64,000 nt of DNA from Pseudomonadota bacterium (GTDB lineage Bacteria > Pseudomonadota > Gammaproteobacteria > Burkholderiales > JAJZUU01). Location of the stretch: the NCBI GenBank assembly GCA_021848325.1, contig JAJZUU010000003.1, forward strand, positions 26,145 to 90,144, written 5' to 3'. The notes under the pieces were generated by a model. That model saw only the letters and a program-made list of their open reading frames with translations, was not told where the DNA came from and did not search any database. Below are positions 51,622 to 58,356 of this stretch, piece by piece. Within the stretch, counting starts at the first letter, position 1. Every line of letters begins with the position of its first letter. Position numbers and translations under genes: made by a program.

Positions 51622-52554
51622 TTAATCAACCTTGATTTTCTGCTCCACAGGCGCTTTCGGATCGGCGCTCCATTCGGCCATCGATCCGTCGTAGACCTTG
51701 GCCTGCTTGTTGCCGCGCCGTTCGCTGGAAACGAACCAGCCAAGCGAAGCCCAGTGGCCGGTATTGCAGAAGTTGATTTCCTCTCCCTTGAGAGGAATGC
51801 CCGCATCTTTATACAGTTTTTCCAGCTCGGCCACGCTGCGAAATTTGCCGCCGTTATTGTCGGTAAGCCAGCTCTCCGGAAGGTTCTTCGCGCCCGGAAT
51901 GGTGCCGTTGCGCTTCACCGTGGCGGGCGTCCGGTTTACCCCCAGATACTGGTCGCTGGGACGGTTGTCGACGAGCAAAATGCCTTCTTTCCTGGCTTTT
52001 TCCACGTCCGCCTCGGTGGGGTACATGTCCTTGCGGAATTTCGCCACGAAGGTTTTCGGCTTGGGCTGATTCATACCGGTTTCTATCTTGTTGGCCTTGT
52101 CCGCCGCATAAGCGGCATACCCGCCATTCAGGATGGAAACGTCGTCATGCCCCAGCACCTTGAGCGTCCAATAGACGCGGGTGGCGCTACCCATGTCCAG
52201 GGCGTTGCTGCCCGCCGAATAGATCACCACATGGGTGTTGCCGTCGATGCCGAGGTTTCCGATGAGTTTCTCAATCTGCGGAAGCGGCGGCAGCATGCCG
52301 GGAATGTTGTTTACCTTGGCGCGCCAGCCATCTTTCATGTAGTCGCTATACACGGCGCAAGGAATGTGGCCGCGCAGATAATCCATCTTGGAGTGGCCGT
52401 CAAGCTCGTTGCGGATATCCAAAACCACGACGCCGGCCTTGCAGGAATTCTGCTTGATCCAGTTGGTGTCCACGAGCGGGCCGTCGGTCGCGGCGAATGC
52501 GGCTGCGCCCGCGGTCGCCAGCCAAACTACGGTCAAAAGCAATATCCGTTTCAT
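51622..52554 (-). CDS. Periplasmic tandem-rhodanese sulfurtransferase
   Basis: 310 aa from the ATG at 52554 preceded by AAAGGAGGAG. The signal peptide ends AAAFAATDG. Two rhodanese domains follow. The first has VVIYSAGSNALDMGSAT with no Cys, as usual for the inactive half. The second has the active loop EINFCNTGHWAS with Cys263. It would move sulfane sulfur (from thiosulfate or a persulfide) in the periplasm. Operon position between the 68-aa gene and the cytochrome gene. Confidence 0.92.
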   Translation of the reverse strand: MKRILLLTVVWLATAGAAAFAATDGPLVDTNWIKQNSCKAGVVVLDIRNELDGHSKMDYLRGHIPCAVYSDYMKDGWRAKVNNIPGMLPPLPQIEKLIGNLGIDGNTHVVIYSAGSNALDMGSATRVYWTLKVLGHDDVSILNGGYAAYAADKANKIETGMNQPKPKTFVAKFRKDMYPTEADVEKARKEGILLVDNRPSDQYLGVNRTPATVKRNGTIPGAKNLPESWLTDNNGGKFRSVAELEKLYKDAGIPLKGEEINFCNTGHWASLGWFVSSERRGNKQAKVYDGSMAEWSADPKAPVEQKIKVD

Positions 52555-52570
52555 GGTTTCTCCTCCTTTG

Positions 52571-52777
52571 TTAAACGACAACGGTCCGGTCGGCGCCGAG
52601 CAGGCGAAGTAAGGCCTGATCCCAATCCCGGTCGGTAATGCCCGTTTGCGCGGCGTTAAAGCGCCACACATGATGGGTTTTCTGCAGATGTTCGATGGCT
52701 TTATCCAGCGTTTCCCGGTCTGGAAAAATTGTCGTTTCCAGCACCACCACATTTATTCCGCTCATTTTTTGCGCCAT
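52571..52777 (-). CDS. Conserved-looking 68-aa protein of unknown function
   Basis: 68 aa without Cys, signal peptide or span. It has a mixed alpha/beta pattern (INVVVLETTIFPDRETLDKA ... GADRTVVV). It is packed between a DsrE-like gene (one base away) and the rhodanese gene (16 bases), so it is very likely translated as part of the operon. I do not recognise the family. Confidence 0.7.
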   Translation of the reverse strand: MAQKMSGINVVVLETTIFPDRETLDKAIEHLQKTHHVWRFNAAQTGITDRDWDQALLRLLGADRTVVV

Positions 52778-52778
52778 T

Positions 52779-53057
52779 CTAAAAACTCATGATGAGATCG
52801 GCTTCCAGCATGGCCGCCGCCAAGGCCGTCATATCAAGCCATGGCAGTTGTTCTTCAGCCACCGTGGTTTCCGGGGGAATATCTGCCAGTTCCAGCAATT
52901 CAAACTGCGCCGCATTTTCCGGGGTGTCCGCCACCGGCGTGTTCATGAACACCAATCGCACCCGATGGCCGAAAATCGTTAATCCTGCGGCTACCCGCAT
53001 TGCCTCGGTGTGGTCACGCCGCCCGAGAAGCAGGACCGTCTTGATGGGGCCGGTCAT
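52779..53057 (-). CDS. DsrE/DsrH-fold-like small protein
   Basis: 92 aa from the ATG at 53057 (MTGPIKTVLLLGRRDHTEAM). The alternating strands and helices (VRLVFMNTP ... AAAMLEADLIMSF) resemble DsrE/TusBCD-type proteins. There is no Cys, so it cannot carry persulfide and would be a structural partner, like the non-catalytic subunits of DsrEFH. Eight bases after the next DsrE-like gene. Confidence 0.65.
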   Translation of the reverse strand: MTGPIKTVLLLGRRDHTEAMRVAAGLTIFGHRVRLVFMNTPVADTPENAAQFELLELADIPPETTVAEEQLPWLDMTALAAAMLEADLIMSF

Positions 53058-53065
53058 GTTTCGAC

Positions 53066-53356
53066 TCAAATTGCGACGACCCTGGCCGCGGTGGCGAGCA
53101 GGGCGCTGTGGTTGGTTTGGCTGCCGAGTTCCACGGGACAGTTTTCCCCCGCCATGAAGCGCTGCCACGAGTGCTCGCAGGCGAGCGCCGGATTTGCCGC
53201 GTCCATCAGGCTTCGAATATCGCTGTCGGCAAGCAGCCGAACGCCGTCATTGGTGAAAAAACAGCCCCACCGGATTCCTTTTCTGATGCAGGCATGCGCG
53301 AGCGGCGCCAAAATTTGGCCTCCCCGGTCGGTTGATATCACGAACAGCATTTCCAA
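53066..53356 (-). CDS. DsrE-family sulfur-carrier-like protein
   Basis: 96 aa beginning MLFVISTDRGGQILAPLAHA, with the DsrE-like strand GIRWGCFFTNDGVRLLAD. It has four Cys (about 23, 31, 60, 73), of which ALACEHSW or ENCPVEL could be the persulfide site. DsrE-type proteins take sulfane sulfur from TusA in oxidisers. It starts directly at the stop of the rhodanese-membrane gene. Confidence 0.75.
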   Translation of the reverse strand: MEMLFVISTDRGGQILAPLAHACIRKGIRWGCFFTNDGVRLLADSDIRSLMDAANPALACEHSWQRFMAGENCPVELGSQTNHSALLATAARVVAI

Positions 53357-54331
53357 CTAGCTTCCCTTTTTTCCCAAGTAGAAAAATCCCGCTGAAAATG
53401 CGGCCAGCGCAAGGATGCCACCGAGCACCAGCGCAACTTGACCAGGGTTCGCCCGCTCCGCTGGTCGCTTCGCGGCGGCGCCGGCCGGCACAGGATCCGG
53501 ATAAGTCACGGAGTCCATCGGCAACTCCGGGTGGTTCGCCCAATCCACCCAGCCGTCTGGAAAAACCCGCGCGTCCGCGCCCGCGCCGGCCCGTAGCAAG
53601 GTAAAATACGCAACCGATTCGAAAGGGTCGTCAGCGTATGCGACCAATCCGTTCCGCAATGGCAGTTGCAAAGCCCCTTGGGCCATTTGCCAACGCGCTT
53701 TGAGCATCGGCAAGGATTGCGCCCCCGGCAGATGGCCGCCGCGCATGGCCCGAATCCGTTCTCCCCAGTACTCGTCCTTGCTGCGCCCGTCCAGCAATAG
53801 CGGTGGATGGGTCGCCGCTAATGCTTGCGCCAACTCGTCGCGCAGTACGATCCGGTCTTCGCGCACGACACCTTGGTAAATTGGGTTGCGCGTCATCCCG
53901 CGGCCCATGCCCTGTCCCATTTGAGTCTGTTTCAGACCCGCTCCCCTGGCGACGGGGATGGAGAGAATCGACACTTTCCTTTGGCCGCACAGATACAGCA
54001 TGCCCGCCACGAAATCCCGCTCGGTCGGATCATCGCCCACGACCAGTACATGCGCCTTCTCCGATAATCCGACCCAACCCAGAAGCCAATAGATTTCGCG
54101 AAAACTCGCGAGACGCCCGTGCGGGCCCAGAAAATCTGCGGCTGGAAGGCAGTGGGCGCCGCGCACGGTGTAACGCAGGCAAGCGTCCTCCGGGCGCGCA
54201 TCCACTACCGTCACGCTGCCGATCAGATTCGACGCATGATCGGTGTAGCCGAACGCGGCGTCTGAAGCCTGGCTACTCCCGACCGGCGCCATCCACAGTA
54301 TCGCGAAAAGGATCGGGAAAAATTCGCGCAT
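53357..54331 (-). CDS. Membrane-anchored tandem rhodanese-like protein without catalytic Cys
   Basis: 324 aa. Signal peptide (MREFFPILFAILWMAPVGSS), two rhodanese-like domains and a C-terminal span (about 297-318, VALVLGGILALAAFSAGFFYL). The domain folds are marked by VTVVDARPEDACLRYTVRG and LLLDGRSKDEYWGERIRAMR. At the active-loop positions there is VLVVGDDPTERD and GLVAYADDPFESV, so neither half has the Cys. It is therefore probably a docking or sensing protein exposed to the periplasm. Confidence 0.82.
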   Translation of the reverse strand: MREFFPILFAILWMAPVGSSQASDAAFGYTDHASNLIGSVTVVDARPEDACLRYTVRGAHCLPAADFLGPHGRLASFREIYWLLGWVGLSEKAHVLVVGDDPTERDFVAGMLYLCGQRKVSILSIPVARGAGLKQTQMGQGMGRGMTRNPIYQGVVREDRIVLRDELAQALAATHPPLLLDGRSKDEYWGERIRAMRGGHLPGAQSLPMLKARWQMAQGALQLPLRNGLVAYADDPFESVAYFTLLRAGAGADARVFPDGWVDWANHPELPMDSVTYPDPVPAGAAAKRPAERANPGQVALVLGGILALAAFSAGFFYLGKKGS

Positions 54332-54340
54332 GCCCCGTAC

Positions 54341-54613
54341 TCAACATCCGCCAAACTGGTGCCGGCCGTCGTCTGCTGCGGCGGTGCCTTTTGGCGCGGG
54401 CGGATGTTCGATGTAGTAGCCGACCAGGTCGGCGACCGACACCGTCCCATAGGCACCGCCTAAATTGACGTCCTGCATGCTTTCCATGGGCTGGGGAGTG
54501 CGCGATTTGGCAAGCACGCCGGGCGCTACGGCGGCGTAGCGGTACAGCAGTGCCGACAGTCCGAACCCAATCGCCAGGGCCACCAGCCAGAAAATCAAGA
54601 TTTCTTTCTTCAT
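54341..54613 (-). CDS. Small membrane protein of unknown function (90 aa)
   Basis: One N-terminal span (IFWLVALAIGFGLSALLYRY) and an outside tail with the stretch TVSVADLVGYYIEHPP. The protein ends in GGC, a lone terminal Cys. It shares the layout span + Pro-rich part + LVxxY motif with the 72-aa protein at 54714-54932. Within the sulfur operon, nine bases before the rhodanese gene. Not recognised. Confidence 0.75.
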   Translation of the reverse strand: MKKEILIFWLVALAIGFGLSALLYRYAAVAPGVLAKSRTPQPMESMQDVNLGGAYGTVSVADLVGYYIEHPPAPKGTAAADDGRHQFGGC

Positions 54614-54624
54614 CGCGGGCGCCC

Positions 54625-54717
54625 TCAGAAAACATCCTTGATAAGGCAGACATAGGTGATATAGAAAGCCGCCACAAACATGACGATCTGCAGAATGGTT
54701 TCAAAATCCAGCGTCAT
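54625..54717 (-). CDS. 30-residue single-span microprotein
   Basis: ATG at 54717 overlaps the preceding gene's stop (ATGA, 54714-54717) and the stop is at 54625. The product is a hydrophobic helix (ETILQIVMFVAAFYITYVCL) with charged end IKDVF. Overlap, spacing of 11 bases to the next gene and fully hydrophobic content support a real gene. It resembles the small subunits that stabilise membrane complexes. Function unknown. Confidence 0.65.
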   Translation of the reverse strand: MTLDFETILQIVMFVAAFYITYVCLIKDVF

Positions 54718-54932
54718 GATTTGTCCTTTCCCTGGTAATGCCTGACCAGCATGTTCAAATCCAGCGCTTTGCCGTCGGCGGGATTGATGACCGGGGGAGT
54801 GAAGTACGGCACCCCTTGCCGGGTAGCCTGAAGATAGGCCGGGTGTTCCATGAAGATGTATGCCAGGCCGCCTACCGTGACGGCCGCCGACAGCACCGAA
54901 AACACCGCCATTTGCAATTTTGCGAAGCGCAT
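54714..54932 (-). CDS. Small membrane protein of unknown function (72 aa)
   Basis: Start chosen at 54932 because GAGGAA lies 7 bases upstream; in-frame ATGs further up overlap tusA. One span (MAVFSVLSAAVTVGGLAYIF) and an outside tail with TRQGVPYFTPPVINPADGKA and LNMLVRHYQG. Ten bases after tusA. Possible distant paralogue of the 90-aa protein downstream. Confidence 0.72.
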   Translation of the reverse strand: MRFAKLQMAVFSVLSAAVTVGGLAYIFMEHPAYLQATRQGVPYFTPPVINPADGKALDLNMLVRHYQGKDKS

Positions 54933-54942
54933 CGCCGCTTCC

Positions 54943-55251
54943 TCAATCTTTCCGCACATAGACATGCCAGCAGCGGTCGGCCCGGACGGTGGCAAGGTGC
55001 GAGCTGCGCAGATCTTTCATCATGGGCGGAATAGCTTCCACGGAAGTGGCGTTGTCAATCAAGACATCAAAGACGTCGCCCGGAACCGCCGTGGAGAGCG
55101 CCTTTTTTGTCATTAGTTGAGGTCGCGGGCAGGAGTCGCCCAAACAGTTGATCTGCTGCTTGATGACGAGTTTGGTGCCGTCCGGCAACACGGCCTGCGT
55201 CGATTGCCCTGCGCCTGGCGCTGCCTCGGTTTTTTTGCTGAAAAGTCCCAT
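54943..55251 (-). CDS. TusA-family sulfur carrier with N-terminal extension
   Basis: 102 aa. The core carries DSCPRPQLMTKKAL with the Cys-Pro-x-Pro motif (Cys41) and a second Cys at 36 (INCLGDSC). About 25 extra residues (MGLFSKKTEAAPGAGQS...) precede the usual start. TusA proteins pass persulfide sulfur between rhodanese, DsrE and other acceptors. Next to the YeeE genes, as often seen. Confidence 0.88.
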   Translation of the reverse strand: MGLFSKKTEAAPGAGQSTQAVLPDGTKLVIKQQINCLGDSCPRPQLMTKKALSTAVPGDVFDVLIDNATSVEAIPPMMKDLRSSHLATVRADRCWHVYVRKD

Positions 55252-55281
55252 TGTCTGCTCCTTACGCTTTTTACAATTCCG

Positions 55282-55983
55282 TTATGCCGACTGGCCAGCC
55301 TCGGCCCTCGCAATGGCACCTTGCAGGGCGGGTTCTGCGGGTGCTTCGGCCCAGGCGTCACAGGCTGCCGATTCGACGGCCGCGGCTTCGAGCTCGGACA
55401 CAGGCGCCTCCGCACGCTCCCGCTTCAGGATCGCGCGGTAGATGCCGAACAGGACCAGCGCCTGTAACGCGCCAAATACGACCGCCGGGATACCGGTCTT
55501 GCTCTGCAGCGTTGCCGCATTGGCGAAACCGAACTGCAGCCCCGCAAGGTTGGGTGTGCCGGTCATGGTCTGAGGCGCGGGCGGCCAGTAGACGAAGGAC
55601 CAGAGCAGGGAAAACAGGAACATGCCAATGAAGGTGAACAAGAGCGCCCAGATCGCGCCGATGTTTCCCTCTCCCGCCCTGACCCAGGTGGACACCGTGC
55701 ATGCCCCTGCCAGCACCATGCCAAGGCCGAACAGAAACAATCCGATAAAGGTATTCAGCCCCACATCGAAATGCATGGGTTTGCCCGCGCCGATGGTGAT
55801 GAAGGCGGTAAATCCCAGCGTCATGATCATCATCGCCACCAGCATGGCTTTGGTATTGCGATAGGTCTTGAACAGCATGGCGTCACGCAGGGCCGCCACG
55901 TTGCAGTAGCGCGAGCGCTGCACCAGCAGCCCCACCGTGGTGCCAAAGATAAACGCCGTCAGGCATTCTGCCAAAGGTGTCAT
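55282..55983 (-). CDS. YeeE/YedE-family sulfur-compound transporter, half 2
   Basis: 233 aa with about five hydrophobic spans. Conserved Cys motifs RSRYCNVAALRDAM (about residue 27) and LAGACTVSTWVRAGEGN (about 95) match the YeeE thiosulfate/sulfur-import family, where paired Cys relay the substrate. A C-terminal Ala/Glu-rich tail is cytoplasmic. It begins one base after the other half gene, so the two probably assemble into one transporter, unlike single-chain YeeE. Confidence 0.87.
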   Translation of the reverse strand: MTPLAECLTAFIFGTTVGLLVQRSRYCNVAALRDAMLFKTYRNTKAMLVAMMIMTLGFTAFITIGAGKPMHFDVGLNTFIGLFLFGLGMVLAGACTVSTWVRAGEGNIGAIWALLFTFIGMFLFSLLWSFVYWPPAPQTMTGTPNLAGLQFGFANAATLQSKTGIPAVVFGALQALVLFGIYRAILKRERAEAPVSELEAAAVESAACDAWAEAPAEPALQGAIARAEAGQSA

Positions 55984-55984
55984 T

Positions 55985-56476
55985 TCACCCCTCCAGGTTT
56001 TTCTTGTAAATCCAGGTGCCGACCCAGGTTCCGGCCAGAATGCCGCTCACCGCCAGGTAACCGCCCAGGTTCATCTCCGGCGTAAGGCCGAAAAATGTGC
56101 TCACATTGCACACAAAGGCAAGCCGGATGCCGATCCCCATGAGCAGCCCGCCGATGGTGATCATCACCCATTCCGTCAGGCGGTGCGGCATGCGCCAGCA
56201 GAACTCCTTGCTGAGCACTGCGCCCATAAAGGCGCCGAACACCATCCCCAGGCTGATGTAAATCTTCCAGTAGTAGGGGTCGGGCGGGAATGCGACGTTC
56301 CAGAACGGGATACGATCGATGGCGCCGCCCATGAAGAATTTGGCGATAAGCCCGGTCATCATGGTTTCGCCGCCACCGACAGTCCATGCGCCGACAACCA
56401 AAAATAGAAATATGTCGAGCACGGCGATGATCGCCAGTGCCGCAACGGGATTAAGGGTTTTCTTGAATAGCTCCAT
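55985..56476 (-). CDS. YeeE/YedE-family sulfur-compound transporter, half 1
   Basis: 163 aa from the ATG at 56476 (GGAG seven bases upstream; an ATG at 56488 is also in frame). About four spans, with FVCNVSTFFGLTPEMNLGGY and KEFCWRMPHR holding conserved Cys. First gene of the operon, about 45 bases after the predicted sigma-54 start site. Pairs with the next gene. Confidence 0.87.
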   Translation of the reverse strand: MELFKKTLNPVAALAIIAVLDIFLFLVVGAWTVGGGETMMTGLIAKFFMGGAIDRIPFWNVAFPPDPYYWKIYISLGMVFGAFMGAVLSKEFCWRMPHRLTEWVMITIGGLLMGIGIRLAFVCNVSTFFGLTPEMNLGGYLAVSGILAGTWVGTWIYKKNLEG

Positions 56477-56532
56477 CCGGCTCTCCATTGGGTCTTATGG
56501 TCACGCTTTTGGAAGCGCGTTGATATACCATA

Positions 56533-56548
56533 AGCAATGGTTATGCCA
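56533..56548 (-). promoter_or_regulatory. Sigma-54 (RpoN) promoter of the sulfur operon
   Basis: Minus-strand TGGCATAACCATTGCT: -24 GG and -12 GC separated by exactly 10 bases, close to TGGCAC-N5-TTGCT. It lies 57 bases before the chosen start of the first YeeE gene. A TCAAT-GT-ATTGA inverted repeat at 56570-56581 and AT-rich DNA lie upstream and may include the activator site. An NtrC-type activator is encoded just beyond. Confidence 0.75.
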
Positions 56549-56654
56549 TGAACGTATTACTATTTATATTCAATGTATTGATGTGAAGGTACGGGAAAAA
56601 TTCGCTGCAATGTGATTTAAAATACTACAGAGGTGGATCAGAATGAGGCAGGGA

Positions 56655-57986
56655 TCAGAGATTCATTTCTTCCAGTTTTCTGCGCAAGGTCGAGCGACTG
56701 ATGCCCAAAACGCGGGCGGCGGCAACCTGGTTGCCGTGATTTTCGGCCAATGTGCGCCGGATGTGTTCGGCTTCCGCTTTGGCCAGGGTTTTATTCTTCT
56801 CCGCTGTATCCGGCGCATTCGGCCTCATCGACAACGCGATTTCGTGCGCCTCCAGAATCGGTCCGCCGTGGAGCGCAAAACTGCGCTCCACGACATTTTT
56901 TAATTCCCGAACATTGCCCGGCCAATCGTACTCGACCAGCTTTTGCCGGGCGCCCGGACTCAGATTAAGATCGTTACGCCCCAACTGTTTGCGTTCCAGG
57001 TCGAGGAAGTAATCGATCAGCGGCAGAATGTCTTCGCGTCTTTCCCGCAGCGGGGGGATATGGATGGGGAGTACGTTCAGGCGGAACAACAAATCGCGAC
57101 GGAAGCCTCCCTGGTTCGCCATTTCCTCCAGATCGCAGTTGGTCGCCGCGATGATGCGCACGTCCACCTTGACCGAGGTTTCACTGCCGACCGGGCGCAC
57201 CTCTCCCTCCTGCAGGGCGCGCAGCAGTTTTGCCTGAAGGCGCGGGCTGACGTCGCCGATCTCGTCCAGGAAAAGCGTGCCGCCATGTGCTTGCTGAAAC
57301 AGCCCCTTGCGGTTCGAGGTGGCGCTGGTAAACGAGCCCTTGATGTGGCCGAACAGCTCAGAATCCAGCAACTCTTCCGGCAACGTGCAGCAATTGATCG
57401 CGACAAAGGGGCCGTGGCTGCGGGCGCTAACGCTATGGATGACGTTCGCCAGGACTTCTTTGCCGGTGCCCGTTTCCCCGGTGATCAGCACGGGAAGGTC
57501 GCGGTCCCGGATGCGTTCGACGATTTGCCGAATTTCCACCATGCGCGGACTGCGCGCGGCAATATGGCCGAGCTTGTCGCGTCCGGACAATTCCTCGCGC
57601 AGGCGGGTGACTTCCTCGCACAGGGATTTTTTCTCCAGTACCTTGCGCACCCGCAACAACAACTCGTCCGGGTTGATCGGCTTGGTGAGGTAATCGTAGG
57701 CACCCAGACGCATGGCTTCTACCGCGGTTTCGATGGAAGCATAGGCGGTCATCATGATGCTTTCCGCCGCGTAACCGGTCTCCTTCAGGTGGGTGAGCAG
57801 GTCCAGGCCGCTTTCCTCTCCGATGCGCATGTCGGTGATCACCAGGTCCACGATGTGCTTGTCCAGACAGGCTTTGGCCGCTGCCAGATTGCTTGCCTCC
57901 AGGGCCAGATGCCGGTCCGTCTTCAGCAGCAGCCCGAGTGTTTTGCGGATGGAAAACTCGTCGTCCACGATCAGGATGGTTGCCAT
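56655..57986 (-). CDS. NtrC-family sigma-54-dependent response regulator
   Basis: 443 aa. Receiver domain (1-120) with phospho-acceptor Asp52 in VITDMRIGEESG and Lys in LTKPINPDE. AAA+ domain (about 140-380) with Walker A GETGTGKEV and Walker B GGTLFLDEIGD. The sigma-54 contact loop reads GSFTSA instead of GAFTGA. C-terminal Fis-type HTH (NQVAAARVLGISRSTLRRKL). Next to a sigma-54 promoter and downstream of its kinase, it most likely activates the sulfur operon. A family I element separates it from the kinase gene and leaves no clear ribosome binding site. Confidence 0.95.
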   Translation of the reverse strand: MATILIVDDEFSIRKTLGLLLKTDRHLALEASNLAAAKACLDKHIVDLVITDMRIGEESGLDLLTHLKETGYAAESIMMTAYASIETAVEAMRLGAYDYLTKPINPDELLLRVRKVLEKKSLCEEVTRLREELSGRDKLGHIAARSPRMVEIRQIVERIRDRDLPVLITGETGTGKEVLANVIHSVSARSHGPFVAINCCTLPEELLDSELFGHIKGSFTSATSNRKGLFQQAHGGTLFLDEIGDVSPRLQAKLLRALQEGEVRPVGSETSVKVDVRIIAATNCDLEEMANQGGFRRDLLFRLNVLPIHIPPLRERREDILPLIDYFLDLERKQLGRNDLNLSPGARQKLVEYDWPGNVRELKNVVERSFALHGGPILEAHEIALSMRPNAPDTAEKNKTLAKAEAEHIRRTLAENHGNQVAAARVLGISRSTLRRKLEEMNL

Positions 57987-57991
57987 AGTTA

Positions 57992-58356
57992 GGGCTCGTT
58001 AATGAATAACTTGAACATACGTTGCTGCATATTCGGGATGGATGCAAGGCGCAAAGCGCGGCGAATGGTTGTTCCATTCGCAAGCTTTGCAACGCCGCAG
58101 ACGCCCGAATACGCAGCAACCCTCCGGGCTGGGGCCGCTTTGGACGCATGTCGGCGTTGCGAGGAGGCCTGCGACTCGTTACCGCGCAGCGGCCGCTTGC
58201 GGGAGCAGGCCTCGCGGGCGCTTCCCGCAAACGGGCGGCTACGCCGCAAACGTGTCCGCGCCCGCCCTGTTGTGAATGACACAACCGCGCGTCTCGCGCC
58301 TTGGCCTGCGCCCAAAGTGACCCCAGCGTATGTCCAAATTATTCATTAACGAGCCC
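57992..58356. mobile_element. Family I MITE-like element, copy 1 (365 bp)
   Basis: About 30-bp terminal inverted repeats starting GGGCTCGTTAATGAATAA (two mismatches between ends), flanked by TTA on both sides (57989-57991, 58357-58359). Inside are further inverted segments such as ATTCGGG...CCCGAAT. No ORF of note. It is the longest of the three copies, with an extra GC-rich middle part. It sits exactly between the kinase stop and the regulator start. Confidence 0.85.

Noticed and set aside
57433..58284. Minus-strand open frame running from the regulator region through family I copy 1
   Set aside because: It is the wrong frame of the response-regulator gene plus element sequence; codons give Arg/Gly/Pro-rich nonsense typical of GC-rich shadows.
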